A stretch of 64,000 bases of DNA from Hyperoplus lanceolatus (lineage: Eukaryota; Chordata; Actinopteri; Uranoscopiformes; Ammodytidae): contig CM049406.2 in the NCBI GenBank assembly GCA_026929865.2, positions 23,749,501 through 23,813,500 on the forward strand, read 5' to 3'. Shown here piece by piece: positions 32,510 to 50,500 of this stretch. The notes below the pieces were generated by a model that searched no databases, had not been told where the DNA came from, and saw nothing but the letters and a program-made list of their open reading frames with translations. The translations under genes and the position numbers were made by a program. Numbering within the stretch: the stretch's first letter is position 1; each line of letters starts with the position of its first letter.

Positions 32510-34395
32510 AGTGCATCTGCCCTGCTATCGCATAGGGCAGGGGAAAAAAGAGCATCTTCTCTACAACGTATTACACTTAGTTCTATGTGAAATTAAAAAG
32601 AAGAAGAAAACAATAAACGTTGTCTTCTTAGCCACCAGCTTGACCACAAAGTACAGTCTGTGTATGTGTGTGTGTGGGTCTGACTTAAGTCACTTTCAGG
32701 GACACACACTAGACTTAAAAGCAGTTGATTGGGGACGATTGTACATTTGGGGACAAAAATTCACTAATTGGTGAAATTCTTGATAATTGGGTGAGTGGTT
32801 CAGTTTTGGGTAATGCCTAAGCAAGTTATGGCTAGGGTAAGTCTCCAGAAAATGATGTTAAGTCTAATGTGCATACCCCCAAAAGTGACATAGGTAATAT
32901 TTGTGTGTGTGTGTGTGTGTTTCCGGGTGCATTAGCAAGTAAGTGTGACTGTGAAACTTAAGTGTGTATGCATCTGTACGGTGGGCCTTTTCCAGTGTTA
33001 ATGCAATCATTGAGAGAGAGAGAGAGAGAGAGAGAGAGCAAAAGAAGTGTGTGTGGAGAGTGGGTGTTGTTGTTTTATTTCCATCTCGGCTATGTTCCCG
33101 GACTGCTTGACTGCTGGGTTGAAGCTCGTGGACAGGATGTCTTCTTTTTGGAGCAGAGCCACGAGCCCAGACCGGCCTGCAAACCTGCTCAAAACCCGTG
33201 GGCGTTTGAAAGGGGAGGGGCTGCACCCCACATAAGGGACAAAACGGAAGTGATTGTCAAAAAGAGAGCGATTATTTTTTTTTAAAGGAGTTGGGTAAAG
33301 GGGGTGGAGGGGTATTTTTAGCCTTGCTGTCTCACATAAAGAAAAGAAGTGTGGGAGAGAGAGAGAGGGATAAAGAGAGAGAGTGTCTGTTCAGAGCGCC
33401 ACACCGCTGAATTTACTTTTTCATCAAAGTCCAACCCTTGCATCAGTCTTCTTTGAGTTCTACTGTTTAGTGTTTTTATTTATTACAGGGCTGCTATTCT
33501 CATAAAATGAACAATCCAATGGAACCTGTTTAACAATAGCCCGGTAACTCATTTCCTTTTTTCTTTTAACAGTGTTTCAGCAGATTTAGCCATACTTCCA
33601 GGGGAGCAACGCTTTATATTTCATATTGTTAGAAAATGTAGGCAAATGAATAAAAAATGAACCCATTCTGACAAATGTTAAACACTAAACTCAAATTCTT
33701 ACTCTGCAGTTGCCAATTCATAGCTGAAGTCGAGATCTAGTATGAATGTACAGTTTTGTTGTATAGTGTAAAGTATTACGAGCCTTCATGGGTGACTCTT
33801 CACCTGCTGACATCAAAACCTTAAACGTGAGCCTGCAGAAGGCCTCCATTGAAGATTCAACTGTTGCTAGTTTAATCTATAAAAGTGAATTAGTGTTGCC
33901 ATACCCCCCCCCCCCTCCTTCATGGTTTGGTTTTCCTCCAATGTCTTTCCTAAGGGGGGACAGGTGGAGGGGGGAAAGCTGTGAAAATCATTCAACCTAC
34001 TTTGTAACCAAAGATGCAAAGCTGTGTAAATTGATTATTTTTAAATGCACACATTTTTTTTTTGTTTCTTCCTCCTTCACAAAATATTTGTTTTGTTGCT
34101 GTTCAGCATGTTCTGCATGATCTGTAATCTTCAAACCACTTTCTTACCTCATTTTTATTCAGCACTCTTATTGTAAGAGTCTGTGAACAGTGTACATTTT
34201 GGGGGAGGGAGGGGGGAATGAGGCAGAGACGGCTGAGAGGAAAAAAAATTGACCTAGTGTTACTGACACTAGTCACAGAAAAATGAAGTGAGCCATGTTT
34301 TGTTCATTTAAATGGTGTTTGAATTTCATATGCCAATAGTTTTGTTACATTGCAAATTTTAATGTATTTAAATAAAAGCAATATTCAGATTCCAG
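32510..34395 (+). other. tsc22d2: tsc22d2 3' UTR
   Basis: Follows the tsc22d2 stop and ends after the AATAAA signal at 34371-34376. It contains a (GA)n run at about 33012-33038, a short (GT)n at about 32902-32921 and C- or G-rich homopolymers. Open frames here, such as those at 32962 and 33788, are not conserved proteins. The length of about 1.9 kb is ordinary for this gene. Confidence 0.75.
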
Positions 34396-34551
34396 AAATG
34401 ACTTTTTGTTGTAACCAAGTTTCAGATTTATCTTCTATTTCCTAGTTCTGTGGACATCAGTTTGAAGCCTTGTACTGCACCCTGGAAAACAAGCTGAAAT
34501 GTGTTCCAACTTCAGGAACCTCAATCCACTATTCAACCTAAACACCCACAC
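34396..34551. other. short intergenic spacer
   Basis: Separates the tsc22d2 poly(A) signal from the first Harbinger-like element. Nothing is recognised. Confidence 0.4.
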
Positions 34552-34554
34552 CAG

Positions 34555-35804
34555 GGGCCTCATTTATCAACCGTACTTACGCACAAATCTGTGCGTAAGT
34601 AGGGCGTAAGAACATTGCCACGCAAAGTATGGAATTTACCAAAATGTACTTAGACTTATGAATGTGTGTAAATATAAGCACAACTCTGACCATGCTTACG
34701 AACAGAATCTAGCGGTAGAATAGCGATATTACAAGCACAAAGCAAAGCATTTAAGAGTTTCAACGTCTGCATTAATACTAGAACCGCCAGCGTTCTCTTT
34801 ATATCTATAATCGCCACGCATCAAATCCACCCGTGCATTTCTAGGGTAATATAAAGTCATACATTTGTTTGTTTAATCATCATCTGTGTTTTGGACCTCT
34901 TGTTTTATAATCTAAGTTTCTTTAAGAACACTGATCACGACTCAGTAATGAAACTGAAGTAGATATAAAATCGCCAATACATCAATGAAAACAGACGGTC
35001 AAAACAGCATCCAAATGAGCTAACATCCTAAATGCAATAAATGGTTATATGGCACACTTATTTTTAGGTAAGCTCTAATTGATTATTCATTAAATGTGTC
35101 ACACGTTTACATATTTTGAAGCGGAGGATCCCTCCGATGCTCTCTGTGCTTCTCATCTGACAGCACTCAGCTGTGAGCTGGACGAGCCGCGGTGACTCGC
35201 CAGACTCGCCAATCACTCATTTCACTTAGTAACTCTAATGTTGTTAGAAACTTATCTTCATCTCTTATTTATTGAGAGAGTTTATGAATGACTGCACGTA
35301 AAGTTGTCAGATCGCGGACCCCAAACAATGCCGTTGCCTTACAACTTCACAAAATATCACATTTTCCCATGAAGCAAGCTTTCTTTTGTTTTAATGCCTG
35401 CACTAAGTGAGCCAACAAAATATGTTTTGCTTTGATTCAACCTCATTTACAAGGGTTTGTCCATTTATGTGTTGGAGAAGTTTCTTTTCGTTGCCCTCTT
35501 TGCCATTGTAGCGGAGAGGGATAAAACACATTCACATGGTTGATAAAGGGATGTGTTGTGACCATATATGGTTAATTGGAGGCGTTTCTGAATGCAAATG
35601 GTCTGAGCGTGAACGAGCATGGTATTTAAGAACATGTGGGATTTATCAAGATTGATGACTTACTGGTGTGCGTACGATAGGCCAGCGCACGTTTGATAAA
35701 TACCGATTTTTTTGTACTTAAGCACATACTAAATTCCATTCGTAAGAGTGAATTTAGAACCTATTGTTCCAACTTGGAACCAAACTGTTGACTAAATGAC
35801 CCCC
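34555..35804. mobile_element. Harbinger-like non-autonomous element 1
   Basis: The left end GGGCCTCATTTATCAACC is preceded by CAG (34552-34554). The right end, GTTGACTAAATGACCCCC, is a diverged inverted copy and is followed by CAG (35805-35807). A 3 bp CWG or TWA target duplication with G-rich short terminal repeats is typical of PIF/Harbinger relatives. Subterminal GTAAGTAC-like motifs occur near both ends. The interior shows no transposase. Confidence 0.7.
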
Positions 35805-35807
35805 CAG

Positions 35808-37463
35808 GGGCCTCATTTATAACGGTGTGCGTTGAAACCATCCTAAAACATTGCGTCCACAGAAAGCCAAAAATGTGCTGCGCAAAAAAAAATAGATTTA
35901 TAAAACTGCGGCGCATAGTTGCACGCAATCTTCCCTTTATAAATACCCACCTGCGGTGAATTGTGCGCAGACGATCTCCACCCACTTCACCTCCCAGTTT
36001 CATCCCACAATCTACCATACATGGCGAATGCTAAATAGCTCCTGAATATGATGACGCACTTAATAAGCACGGAATTTTGACTGACATGAAGAAAAAAGGG
36101 AGGCAACCTGCCGCAAAGAAAGCGACTGGGAAGGAAGAAAGCCTGTGACGTCGTGCATGTGCTGCAGAAACTGGCACACACACATACACACACACCCGCG
36201 CGCTTAAAACATATCATGATTGGCACAGTCGTTGTAGTCTTTGTAAAGCAGTTTCGCCCAACTTTGTACTGTATATCACGTATACGCGTAGGCCTACCTG
36301 TAGTCCTATATGTAGGCCTATATAAAATATGGTGTGACAAGTGAAATAATGCCTATAGTCAATTCGAGAGAACTGTTTATCTCCCGTGAGATCCACACAT
36401 TTCCAACAACGTCAGATTATAGTTATATCTTCCAGGGTGAATTATTATGGGAAAGAGATGTGTGTAATTATTTGCTAAATTCATAACATGATTTTATCTA
36501 ACGAAATTACAGTTTTAATTAATACCTGTTGGGCTTAACTTTGTACAAAACTACTTTTTACACCCCTCTTAAAATTTGCTCTCCCGCTGGCCACTCACGG
36601 AAACACCTCCCGACGTATAGGATATTATTATAAAGTAGCGCTATAAGATTCAACTTATAAAATATAACCAAATCATGTAGACCTAGGGTACTTGATAAGT
36701 AATTCAACCTACACACAACTGCATGCCATAGACTACAGTAGCCATATATTCACAACTATAGGTAAGCTTATATATTTTATTGACTAAATATATTGGGTGC
36801 CAAGCATCATTTGTCTGTTTTTCTGATGACTGAGCTTTATTTCGTGGTGTTGCCATTGAGTGTCGCTGATTCCCCGAGTCAGGAAAACCTTGCGGTAGCT
36901 CTACGCATGGTCGAAGGTTGGCTAGGAATACGCACACTTCTTCGCAAATAATGGTTGCGTTCCGAATCGCATACTCTTTCTTTTTTCTATTCTACATACT
37001 ACATCCGACGATAAAAAGAATCTAGTTAGGATGCAGTAGGCATACTATTGGGAAATACTTTTCTCTCTTATTTCATCATAACATTGCGTCTTGATCTTGC
37101 CTCTTGCTTTTATATCCGTCGCATCCCCGTTTGTTTTCATATGGAGGCTTCGTCGATGTTACGTCACTTCACGTGCGCACTGGATTGTGGGTCAGAATCG
37201 CCCAAATAGGATGCACTTTTCAACACTAACAATCTTGGCCGCATGAAGTAGGACATCCGGGTACTTCTAACCATCCTAAATCTGGCCACAAGAATCGGGA
37301 CATCCTAAATCTTTTTTCTACATTCTATATAGTAGAAAGAATGCGATTCGGAACGCAACCATAGTCTTTATAAATACCAAGTTTGCCACCACACATTTTC
37401 CCGCAAATTTCCTTCCCGTCTACGCAAGGTTTTTGTGCGCCGCAAGCTTTATAAATGAGGCCC
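35808..37463. mobile_element. Harbinger-like non-autonomous element 2
   Basis: Ends GGGCCTCATTTATAA and, inverted, TTTATAAATGAGGCCC are flanked by CAG at 35805-35807 and 37464-37466. The CAG on the left is shared with element 1, so the two elements abut. The subterminal parts carry CGCA-rich motifs, GTGTGCGTTG and AAGGTTTTTGTGCGCCGC. A separate palindromic element lies inside at 36951-37362. No transposase frame is seen. Confidence 0.75.
36951..37362. mobile_element. palindromic MITE nested in Harbinger-like element 2
   Basis: Ends ATGGTTGCGTTCCGAATCGC and, inverted, GCGATTCGGAACGCAACCAT are perfect for 20 bp. Further inward, CTACATACTAC / GTAGAAAGAATG-like motifs follow. I could not fix the target duplication (AT or TA is possible). 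The non-coding interior is consistent with a common fish MITE. Confidence 0.8.
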
Positions 37464-37599
37464 CAGGATACTATGTTGCAGATGCAAATGAGAACTTTCT
37501 GCTCAGTTACACAAAGTACTTAACATTCAAATATTGCTTTCAGACGGATGGTACCGTTTCATTACAAAAGACACATCCAGTGTTGGTTTGCATTCAACA

Positions 37600-38015
37600 G
37601 AAATTGAAGCTTCACAGGCAATTCATATATTTTATTGGAATAAACATTACAAAACAATTCATAAAAATGTCAAAAAAGGTATTTTATAACGTGCCAACCT
37701 TGCAAATTCATAGCGGTCCTCTGAAAAGAAATACATCTTGTACTACTGTCAACAGTTCATAGTGCGGCGAACAGTGATATGAACAATGAATAGGAACATT
37801 ATTTTAAACAAACTCTTCCATTGACACTTGCACACTTGAGTTCACACAGTTGAGCACATTGTACTCATTTGTCACACGCCCTCCCTCCCGTTAGTAAAGT
37901 CAGTCGGTGAGTCGGGACGTTGCATCCATCAGAGAGATTTGGTGGAGTACGGGGGATCACTGTGAACAGGGGGAAAAGGGTCTTCTGAGCATTATTTGTC
38001 AGGTCTTCTTGCCGG
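37600..38015 (-). other. fyttd1: fyttd1 3' UTR
   Basis: Follows the fyttd1 stop on the minus strand. The AATAAA signal lies at 37631-37636 (tttatt on plus). It ends only about 140 bp from the Harbinger-like element. Confidence 0.65.
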
Positions 38016-42712
<4,697 letters not shown>

Positions 42713-43010
42713 ACTTTAAAGCGACAGACAATCCCGAGTGCAAGGAAGAAAACAATAAAAAGTGACGGGCCGTGCTAACTGTTATGCTACCTTCTGCGCC
42801 TCTGACGAACTACAACAGTCAAGAACACGATCCTCCTCCACACATATAGACGACGCGCATGCCCAGAAGATTCGTACCAGTGGTATTGTGGGAAATGTAG
42901 TTCAACTCGACAAAAACAGTGTCCTACCATAATAATAGACATAAATTATGTCTATGGTCCTACCAAACCCACACACTAGCGTGCTCATGGAACTGGTTGT
43001 ATGAACTTGC
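42713..43010 (-). promoter_or_regulatory. fyttd1: fyttd1 promoter and 5' UTR (copy P1)
   Basis: Upstream of the fyttd1 ATG lie GACGCGCATGCCCAG, which resembles an NRF1 site, and GTATTGTGGGAAATGTAGTT, whose complement AACTACATTTCCCACAAT resembles the ZNF143/THAP11 motif of housekeeping promoters. The block 42736-43000 aligns, in the same orientation and with moderate divergence, to 51152-51485 between the photolyase genes. A perfect 17 bp palindrome, AGACATAAATTATGTCT, lies near 42938-42954. Confidence 0.7.
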
Positions 43011-43024
43011 CAGGTTGGCATGTA

Positions 43025-43931
43025 CAGTGGATTGCAAAAGTATACATACCCCTTGGAATTTTCCACATTTTGTCATATTAAAACCACACACGTACATTTA
43101 TTTTACTGTGATTTCATGTGATAGACCAACATAAAGTGGTGCATCATTGTGAAGTGGATTGAAAATGAAATATGGTTTTAATTTTATCTTAGAAATAAAA
43201 AACTGAAAAGCATGGCGTGCAAAAGTATTCAGCCCCCCCAAGTCAATACATTGTAGAACCACCTATCGCTGCAATAACAGCTGCAAGTCTATTGGGGTAT
43301 GTCTCCGCCAGCTTTGCCCATCTAGAGACTGATATTTTTGCCCATTCTTCTTTGCAAAATAGCTCAAGCTTCAGATTCAGCATCAGATTGGATGGAGAGC
43401 ATCTGTCAACAGCAATTTTCAAATCATTCAAGATATTCTCAATTGTATTGAGGTCTGGACTTTGACTGGGCCATTCTAACACATGACTATGCTTTGATTT
43501 GAATACAATACAACTGAGAATCTCTGGAAAGACTTGAAAATTGCTGTTAACAGACGCTCTCCATCCAATCTGATGCTAAATCTGAAGCTCAAGCTATTTT
43601 GCAAAGAAGAATGGGCAAAATTGTCAGTCTGTAGATGGGCAAAGATGGTAGAGACATACCCAAATAGATTTGCAGCTGTAATTGCAGCAATAGGTGGTTC
43701 TACAACGTATTGAATCAGGGGGCTGAATACTTTTGCACGCCACACTTTTCAGTTTTTTTATTTATATTTTTTTTTTAAAAACACATTTAATTTTCATTCC
43801 ACTTCACAATTATGCACCACTGTGTGTTGGTCTATCACATAAAATCCCAATAAAATAAATGTACCTGTGTGGTTATAACGTGACAAAATGTCGAAAATTT
43901 CAAGGGGTATGAATACTTTTGCAAGGCACTG
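43025..43931. mobile_element. palindromic Tc1-like relic made of two transposase 3' halves
   Basis: Termini CAGTGGATTGCAAAAGTATA and, inverted, TACTTTTGCAAGGCACTG are flanked by TA on both sides, the Tc1/mariner target. The left half on the minus strand encodes SPDLNTIENILNDLKIAVDR, then KEEWAKISVSRWAKLAETYP. The right half, on the plus strand, encodes the same segment with changes (NTTENLWKDLKIAVNRR, WAKLSVCRWAKMVETYP). The element is therefore a tail-derived foldback: two inverted copies of the C-terminal third of a transposase and its flank, with no N-terminal or first catalytic part. Confidence 0.88.
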
Positions 43932-44560
43932 TAGGTTCGCAATACATTTGATGACATTTTGATGAATTGTTTAGCAATGTTTCTTCCAAAAATTTTGTTT
44001 TTTTTGAATGTCACAGATATCAGCTTGTGATTAACAATACTGCAATAGGTTGCTATACTGAACTTTCATTCAATTTAAAATTAAATTAATAAAAACTGTA
44101 CCTGGATGTATGCATTTCACTGAATAATATAAGCCGTATGGGGGGAGAAAATTAAAATGAATAAAGAAAACTGCTGCTTTGACTTGTTTCACTCATAACA
44201 AACATAGAAAAATTAATATTTTTTTGTGAAAACAGATATGTTTAAAACAAGTAAAAAAATGCATAACAGTGGCAAAAAACAATCACCTTAAAAAAAAAAA
44301 TACAAATAAAGTTGGTTCTGTTTAGGCAACGCACATCATGATCTCATGTTGAGTAAAGCAACAGAGCACTGTACATTAAGCATTTAAACATCCATAAAAA
44401 TGATCAGTAAAAGGCAGAGCCAAAGCCCATGTTTTCAACAAGACAAGCAGTAGAACAACAAAAAAAGAAAAGAAAAATCCACTTCAAGAAATCCAGCTGT
44501 AGAAATGCTCCCTGAGGTAAAGGTGAATACAGCAGAGGCTGCGAGGCATTTGATTCAACC
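43932..44560 (-). other. 3' UTR and flank of photolyase copy A
   Basis: The part from about 44140 upward is recognisably similar to the sequence after copy B (for example TCAGGGAGCATTT and CTTTACTCAACA on the transcribed strand) but has many differences and indels. The outer edge of the duplication lies near 44140. A minus-strand AATAAA-like signal lies near 44307 (actttatttgtat on the transcript strand). Confidence 0.6.
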
Positions 44561-47500
44561 TCAACGTTTTTTTGGACAGTACCGTTTCTCAAACTGTGCA
44601 ACGTCAAACTTCCGGAGGCAGCCTTTGTAGTTCATGTAACGGATCTTTCCAAAAACGGGTCTCTCTGCCCAGGCACGATCATGAATGCCACAAATAGACC
44701 ACATACAACCTGCAGGAGAGGATCGCAGTGTAAATAAATGTATATAAACATGTTTCGCACTTGCCCAATATTAGAATTTTAAACCATGACTTACCGACAA
44801 AGCCATTGGGGTCCTGGCCATCCAGCTCATAGCGATCGTTTAGGTACAGAGCGATTGAGAGCGCCTCCTCTGGTGAAGAAGTCCACTCCAGAATCTTTTT
44901 GGCCCAGTACATCCTCAAGAAACCATGCATCTTCCCCTCAGTGACCACCTGGTACTGAAGAAGGCATTCAACAAACAGCAGTAAGAAGCAACGCCCAACA
45001 CGCACTAGACAGCAGGTACAATTACATTGAAAGGCATTTGAATAATAACTTGTGTTTTAGACTAAACGTTGTACCTGGGCTGCGTTCCAGAGTTTGTCGT
45101 GTGTCTTTGATTGCTCCAGCTGCTGGCGTGTGTAGAGATATGGCCTCTCGTCTTTGGCATGATCTTTTAGCGTCTTCTGAGCCCACTCATTGGCACCTGA
45201 GTACACACACAGGGAACGTTCCAATACCCGTTCAACAGGCCCTCGTTCACTTGCCCTAGGCACTTGCCCTCGGGGGAATCCCCGCTGCCATCTTAAGTGT
45301 CGTTCCAATAGTCTGGAAACTGAAGTGAACTTCGTGAGATAGACCCTCGGAGGGCTGAGTGATCAAGTCAACATGGATGGTCACTCCGAGGTGGATATCA
45401 CCCACAGTGCATTGCAGTTAGTCTTCTTCTTCTTCTCCCTTTATTTTCCGGTAGACTGTATGCTTTTAGGGACATTGCGGCCACCCGCAGGACAAATATA
45501 TATATATATAAATATATTCCAAAACGCCTCAATTAGGCTATCCTATTTCCATACGAACAATCCAGTGAATGTATTGCAGTTTACACATTGCTGCTATAAC
45601 ACCGATGGCTGCCAATTAGAGGACTATTTAAAACAAATGTTTTTGGTTGAAAGTATAAATAAGAAAATATGTCGGAGCAAACTATTTACATGTGTAAGTA
45701 AGAATATCTTGATAATCTGAGTTACCTTGTCGAAATTCAATGTTTGTTATGCTATGGAAATGGCTTTCTGCAACATAGGCTACCTTAGCAGAATGTAATA
45801 ATTCTGTAATATTTGCATTCAAATTTACCTATGTAACTGACGGTCCATTGCGACTACAAGGGCAAGTGGGCAAGTGGGTTCCATTTAAATCCTCCGCTCC
45901 TCCCCCGCCCAGTCTCCCTCCGCTCTCCAAGTTCCCTCCGTGCAACGTATGCTGTTACGTCATGCCAAGGGCTGAGGGTAAATGAACGAGGGGAAGTGCA
46001 ACTACTATTGGAATGCAGGGAAGGATTCACAATACAGCAACATTCAGAAGAAACCATCAAAAACCAAAGCCCACTTTTGAATCATTTTAAATGTTCACTC
46101 CACTTTTTAGTTTCAGACATATCATTCCATATTTGAATCATGTAATATAAAAAAGGAAAACTTCCCACAGTCAACAAGATGCTATTGAATGAGATCTCCA
46201 CTGACCCTCCACGCTGTCATATTTCTTGTTGTAGAAGCAGAAGTTGTCGGTCAGCTCCCTGCGTACCACCAGCTCCTCGATGAAGGAAGAAACGGCCTGA
46301 CCTGCTTTCTTCCCACTGCACTGAACTTGCATCGCCACACGCTGGGCCGACAGGTGGCCTGATGGGAGAGAAAGAAGACATAAAAAGGAGGTAGATAAAG
46401 ATGGACAGAGTGACAAGGAAGCAAGGGCGTATTATTAGGAACTTTCTGTGATTTAGTGTCATGGTCATTTGTTGTGAAGTTAACAGAGGATGTTAACTCT
46501 GCAACTAAAAAGGCAGATTAAGAACAATTTTTTAAAAGCAAAATTAGCTTTTTCAGTTAAAAGCAAGTTTGTAATTTATAAGAGAGGTCTGGGTGTCCTC
46601 AAAAGTTGACCTGAAACCTAGTTGTGGTAGCCTGGCTCCGCCCGCCTACCTACTTCCGCTCAATTTTCATTTCACTTCAGTAGTCAGTCTGGGGGTGGGG
46701 TGTGTTAGTGGGATTCTGCTCGTCCAAATTTTTGGCGGTCCAATCAGCGATCAGAGCGAGTGGCTGAGAACAATGACGTCGAAGTCGCGCTCCAGTTTCA
46801 GTTGAATGCTGCGTTCCTTTTAGGGATGGGCATTTTAAGAAATTCAATTGATCGATCATCGGGAAAATTAACGAGCAATTATCGAGCAATCGTTATCTTT
46901 TTTTACATATTAAAAAATGCCAACAGAACATCCAAAATACAGCATTTTTACCATAGACTGTATACAAGAGGTTTTTACTCAATTACATCTTTATTCCAAG
47001 ATCTTCTAGGCAAATAACAATCTATTAAGACAAGGCAACTTTTTAAAGTAAAATAATAATAAAATGCGGCACTGGTGAAAGCCCGAGGCTATGAGCCAAC
47101 AAGGAGCCAATGCTACGATACCTTTAAAGTTTAAACACATATGCGCCTCCTAAGATGCTGCCAAAGACTGCATAAGGGCACGGCAAGTTTCTCTGAGTGG
47201 TAAAGGACCTAACGTTACTTCATCTAATAGACAAAATGTGCAAATTATTTTCCCTGATGAAGGCGAAGTAGGAAAGCATAGACGCTAAAGTTAGCTGCTA
47301 ATGCTAGCAGCGCTAACGTGACACGTTCAACAGGGTCGGATGTAGGCTTCAATGTACAAGTGGTACATAATTCGGTTTGTTTAAGTGTTGTACTTATACA
47401 AGGTTTCACAATGCTTAATGAACTTAGTTATTTTCGGTTCTAAAGCTGTCCGGTCCGATTACAAACTTCTCCTTAACTTCTTCCTGTTTATGTTTTGAGA

Positions 47501-50500
47501 TCTACGGCAGCTCGCAGGCTGCTGCCTGAGCCTGTTCTGTTGTCTCCTACTACTAGTTAAGTATCTCCCCCTGCTGATAGGATGTTTAATTGCTGCCCAT
47601 ACAGTCTTTGGTGCTGCCTGCCACATAGTGAAACTAATTGCTGTGCTGCCGAACTCACACTGCGCAACACAACGGCTATATAATCGATAACAATTTCACG
47701 TGATCGATAATATTCTTAACGAGCAATGATCGATTAATCGATTAATTATGCCCATCCCTAGTTCCTTTAGACTCTGAACTCGGAAATGTCCGACTTGGTA
47801 GTTCCGAGTTCCGACCTGTCTGTGTTCCAGTGCATCTGCTCGGGAAATTATGGACACCTACAACCTTTCTCATCCAAATAACTAAACGTTAGGCTCTAGC
47901 AAGTTACCGTTGCCAGGTACCGGTAGATCCATAGACTACAATATAGTGAAGTCGGAAATTTCCTATTTCCCTGTACAACTGAAACGCACCGTGAGAAGCC
48001 AGCTCATGGGCTCATGACATACGTCTGACCAAACGTGATGTGATTGGTTGGCTAATCCAGAGTGGCACTGGGCAGATCCAATAGTTTTAAACTTCAACAG
48101 AGTGAACGTTTGTCAATTACAGCACTTCCAGACCTTCTGTACAAATGAAATGAAGTAAGATGGTCTGATTGGACCAGGCTATAGTTGTGGTAGAGCTATG
48201 ACATACACAATTGTGTCATCAGCATAAAAACAGACATTGCCATGTCCATGTAAAGTATTGAGTTAATATAGAAACACTAGGATGTATCATTGTGGGACTT
48301 AATGTAAACTGTTGCCAACAACAGCTGAACTCCACCAAACAATGTGTTGCAGGTATTGTACTAGGGTCAAAGCTTGACTGCTGTGGAAGTAAGACTTGGT
48401 AGACTCCCACTATCTTGTTCATTGTACTACTGACCGAAGCGGATCCAGGGGGAGAGCTGGCTGAGGGCTGTGGCGTTTGGGTCGTTGCGTTTGGTTTCAA
48501 ACTGTTTGAGACGTACATCGATGAAAGACTCCAACATGGCCACCCCTGCCTTGGTGCCTGGCTTAGCCCACTCCGTCTCTCCGACCGCTCTGTCCACCTG
48601 CAGGGAGGCTAGGGTTTTACCCCAGTCTACTGGCTGTGGGAGGGAAGGTGGGAGAAAAGAGAAACATTCAGCAGAGGTCACAGCACACAGTTAAGAGCTA
48701 AAATTAAGACTCCGGTCTCATAGGGAACGGTATACTTCAAACGTTAAGCAGGTTCTGAGTCATTCCCCTAGTTTAAGCATTAGGGAACTCAACCCAGTAA
48801 CGTTGAAATGAAGTGCTTTTGCAGCAGTCTGGTTTCAAACCCCCCCGCCCATCAATTGCCTCACTGACATCTAACTTTCACCTGTATTGATCTAACAAAC
48901 ACTTCCAAAGCAAAGAACATTTTAGGAGAACTATGGTTTCGTTTTCTTAACCAATCCAAAATGTGACATAAAAACAGTGTTTTCCTTATAATAGCAGGGT
49001 GACTTCTTTCTGACTGCTGCACTTACTTTGGCTGTCTTTGGAGCTGTGTGGGGGTGTTTCTCTACCGGAGAAAAATCAGTGAGGAACTCTGGCAGAACCT
49101 TGGTGATTTTTCCTCTGATTGTCCTGGCGGCGTACTCAAGTTTAGGTGATGCTACCCAGCAGGGAACAACATTGTGGGCATCAACCTATACAAACAGATC
49201 ATGAAGAAATACTGATGATGGCACACGTGGGCACAAATACAGACAATAAACACAGAATGAGAGGAAGGTCTATGACAATGTTTCTCATGTTTATTCTTTT
49301 GTGCACTAATGTAATGAGTAAACATAATGGTTTTCACCTGTATGAGGGGAATGTCCTTTGGAAGGCCCTTTTTGACATCCTCCAACCACTGCAGTGGCTC
49401 TCTGAGGGGGGAGAAGTCTGTCACCACAGCACCCAGTCCGTAGTCTGACACAAACCCAGGGAGAAGTTCCCCTGCTGAACCATGCAGCAAGTGGAACTGG
49501 ATGTCTAAGGTTTTACATTCCTGTTTGGAAGGAGCAGAAGAACAGTGAAGCCTCATAGTTAGACCTGGTTGAGGTCTGAAGTACCTGAAGCACAAACTAA
49601 TCCAAAATGGATTTTTTAAGTACAAAGAATGTACCTACTACCTTCTGACCGCCCCAAACCTTTACTCATTTCACATCAAATCCAATGTTATATATAACTA
49701 CAGCTATTATTTATTTGTATCAACATGAAAGGGAGACGCCTTTGACTTGTGTAGGTATTATTTATATTTAAAATAATTGTCTACTTACTTAAAGCTGGGG
49801 TGGAGGATTTGGGGAGAAAATGGCAGTTGGGATAGAGATTCAAATCCAAATACCTCAACCACTCCACTTGTTCTCTTTAGTCCCTCCCTGACATGCTCTA
49901 CTCTAACAGAGTCGTGCCAAAGTGAATGGACAGTCCCAACAGCCAATAAGAACAGAGAATCGGAGCCTCGCTCTGATTGGTCAAAGTGTACAGCTCCTGT
50001 TAACTTTGACCAATCAGAAATCACATACCCCAGCTTTAACTAGGGATGCCACTTACTATTCTTTTCATATCGATGAATGTAAAATGTTTTTTGAACTTAC
50101 TACTGCCAACATATCCCCGAGGCCAGAGGACGATTCTCTAAATCGCTTGTTTTGTCTGACCACTCAGATTATGGAAGTTACCAGATTTAAGACAGTTTAA
50201 AACCCACATTCACAATATTAAGTTTAAATGCAAGTGTTTGGTGGCATTACTTGATCGCCTTGATTTTCTAAAGGAATAAATATACTGTAATAGTTCTTTT
50301 GAAATCATAAAATCAATACCTCTGCAACTTCCTCCAGGCCTTTCACCATGAAGCTGTAATATCTCAGAGTGGACAGTTCTGATATGGGGACAACCAGGCA
50401 GAAGCAGACATGTAGAGGAAGGTTCTCCTTTACAGCAAGCTGCTGGGCATGGACCAGAGCCCAGTTATCTAACACACAGGGGGGGGAAACACACACACAA

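Noticed and set aside
49785-50200. Overlapping 79-92 residue frames in photolyase copy A intron 2
   Set aside because: They fall in a TTAA-type MITE whose inverted ends produce mirrored open frames.
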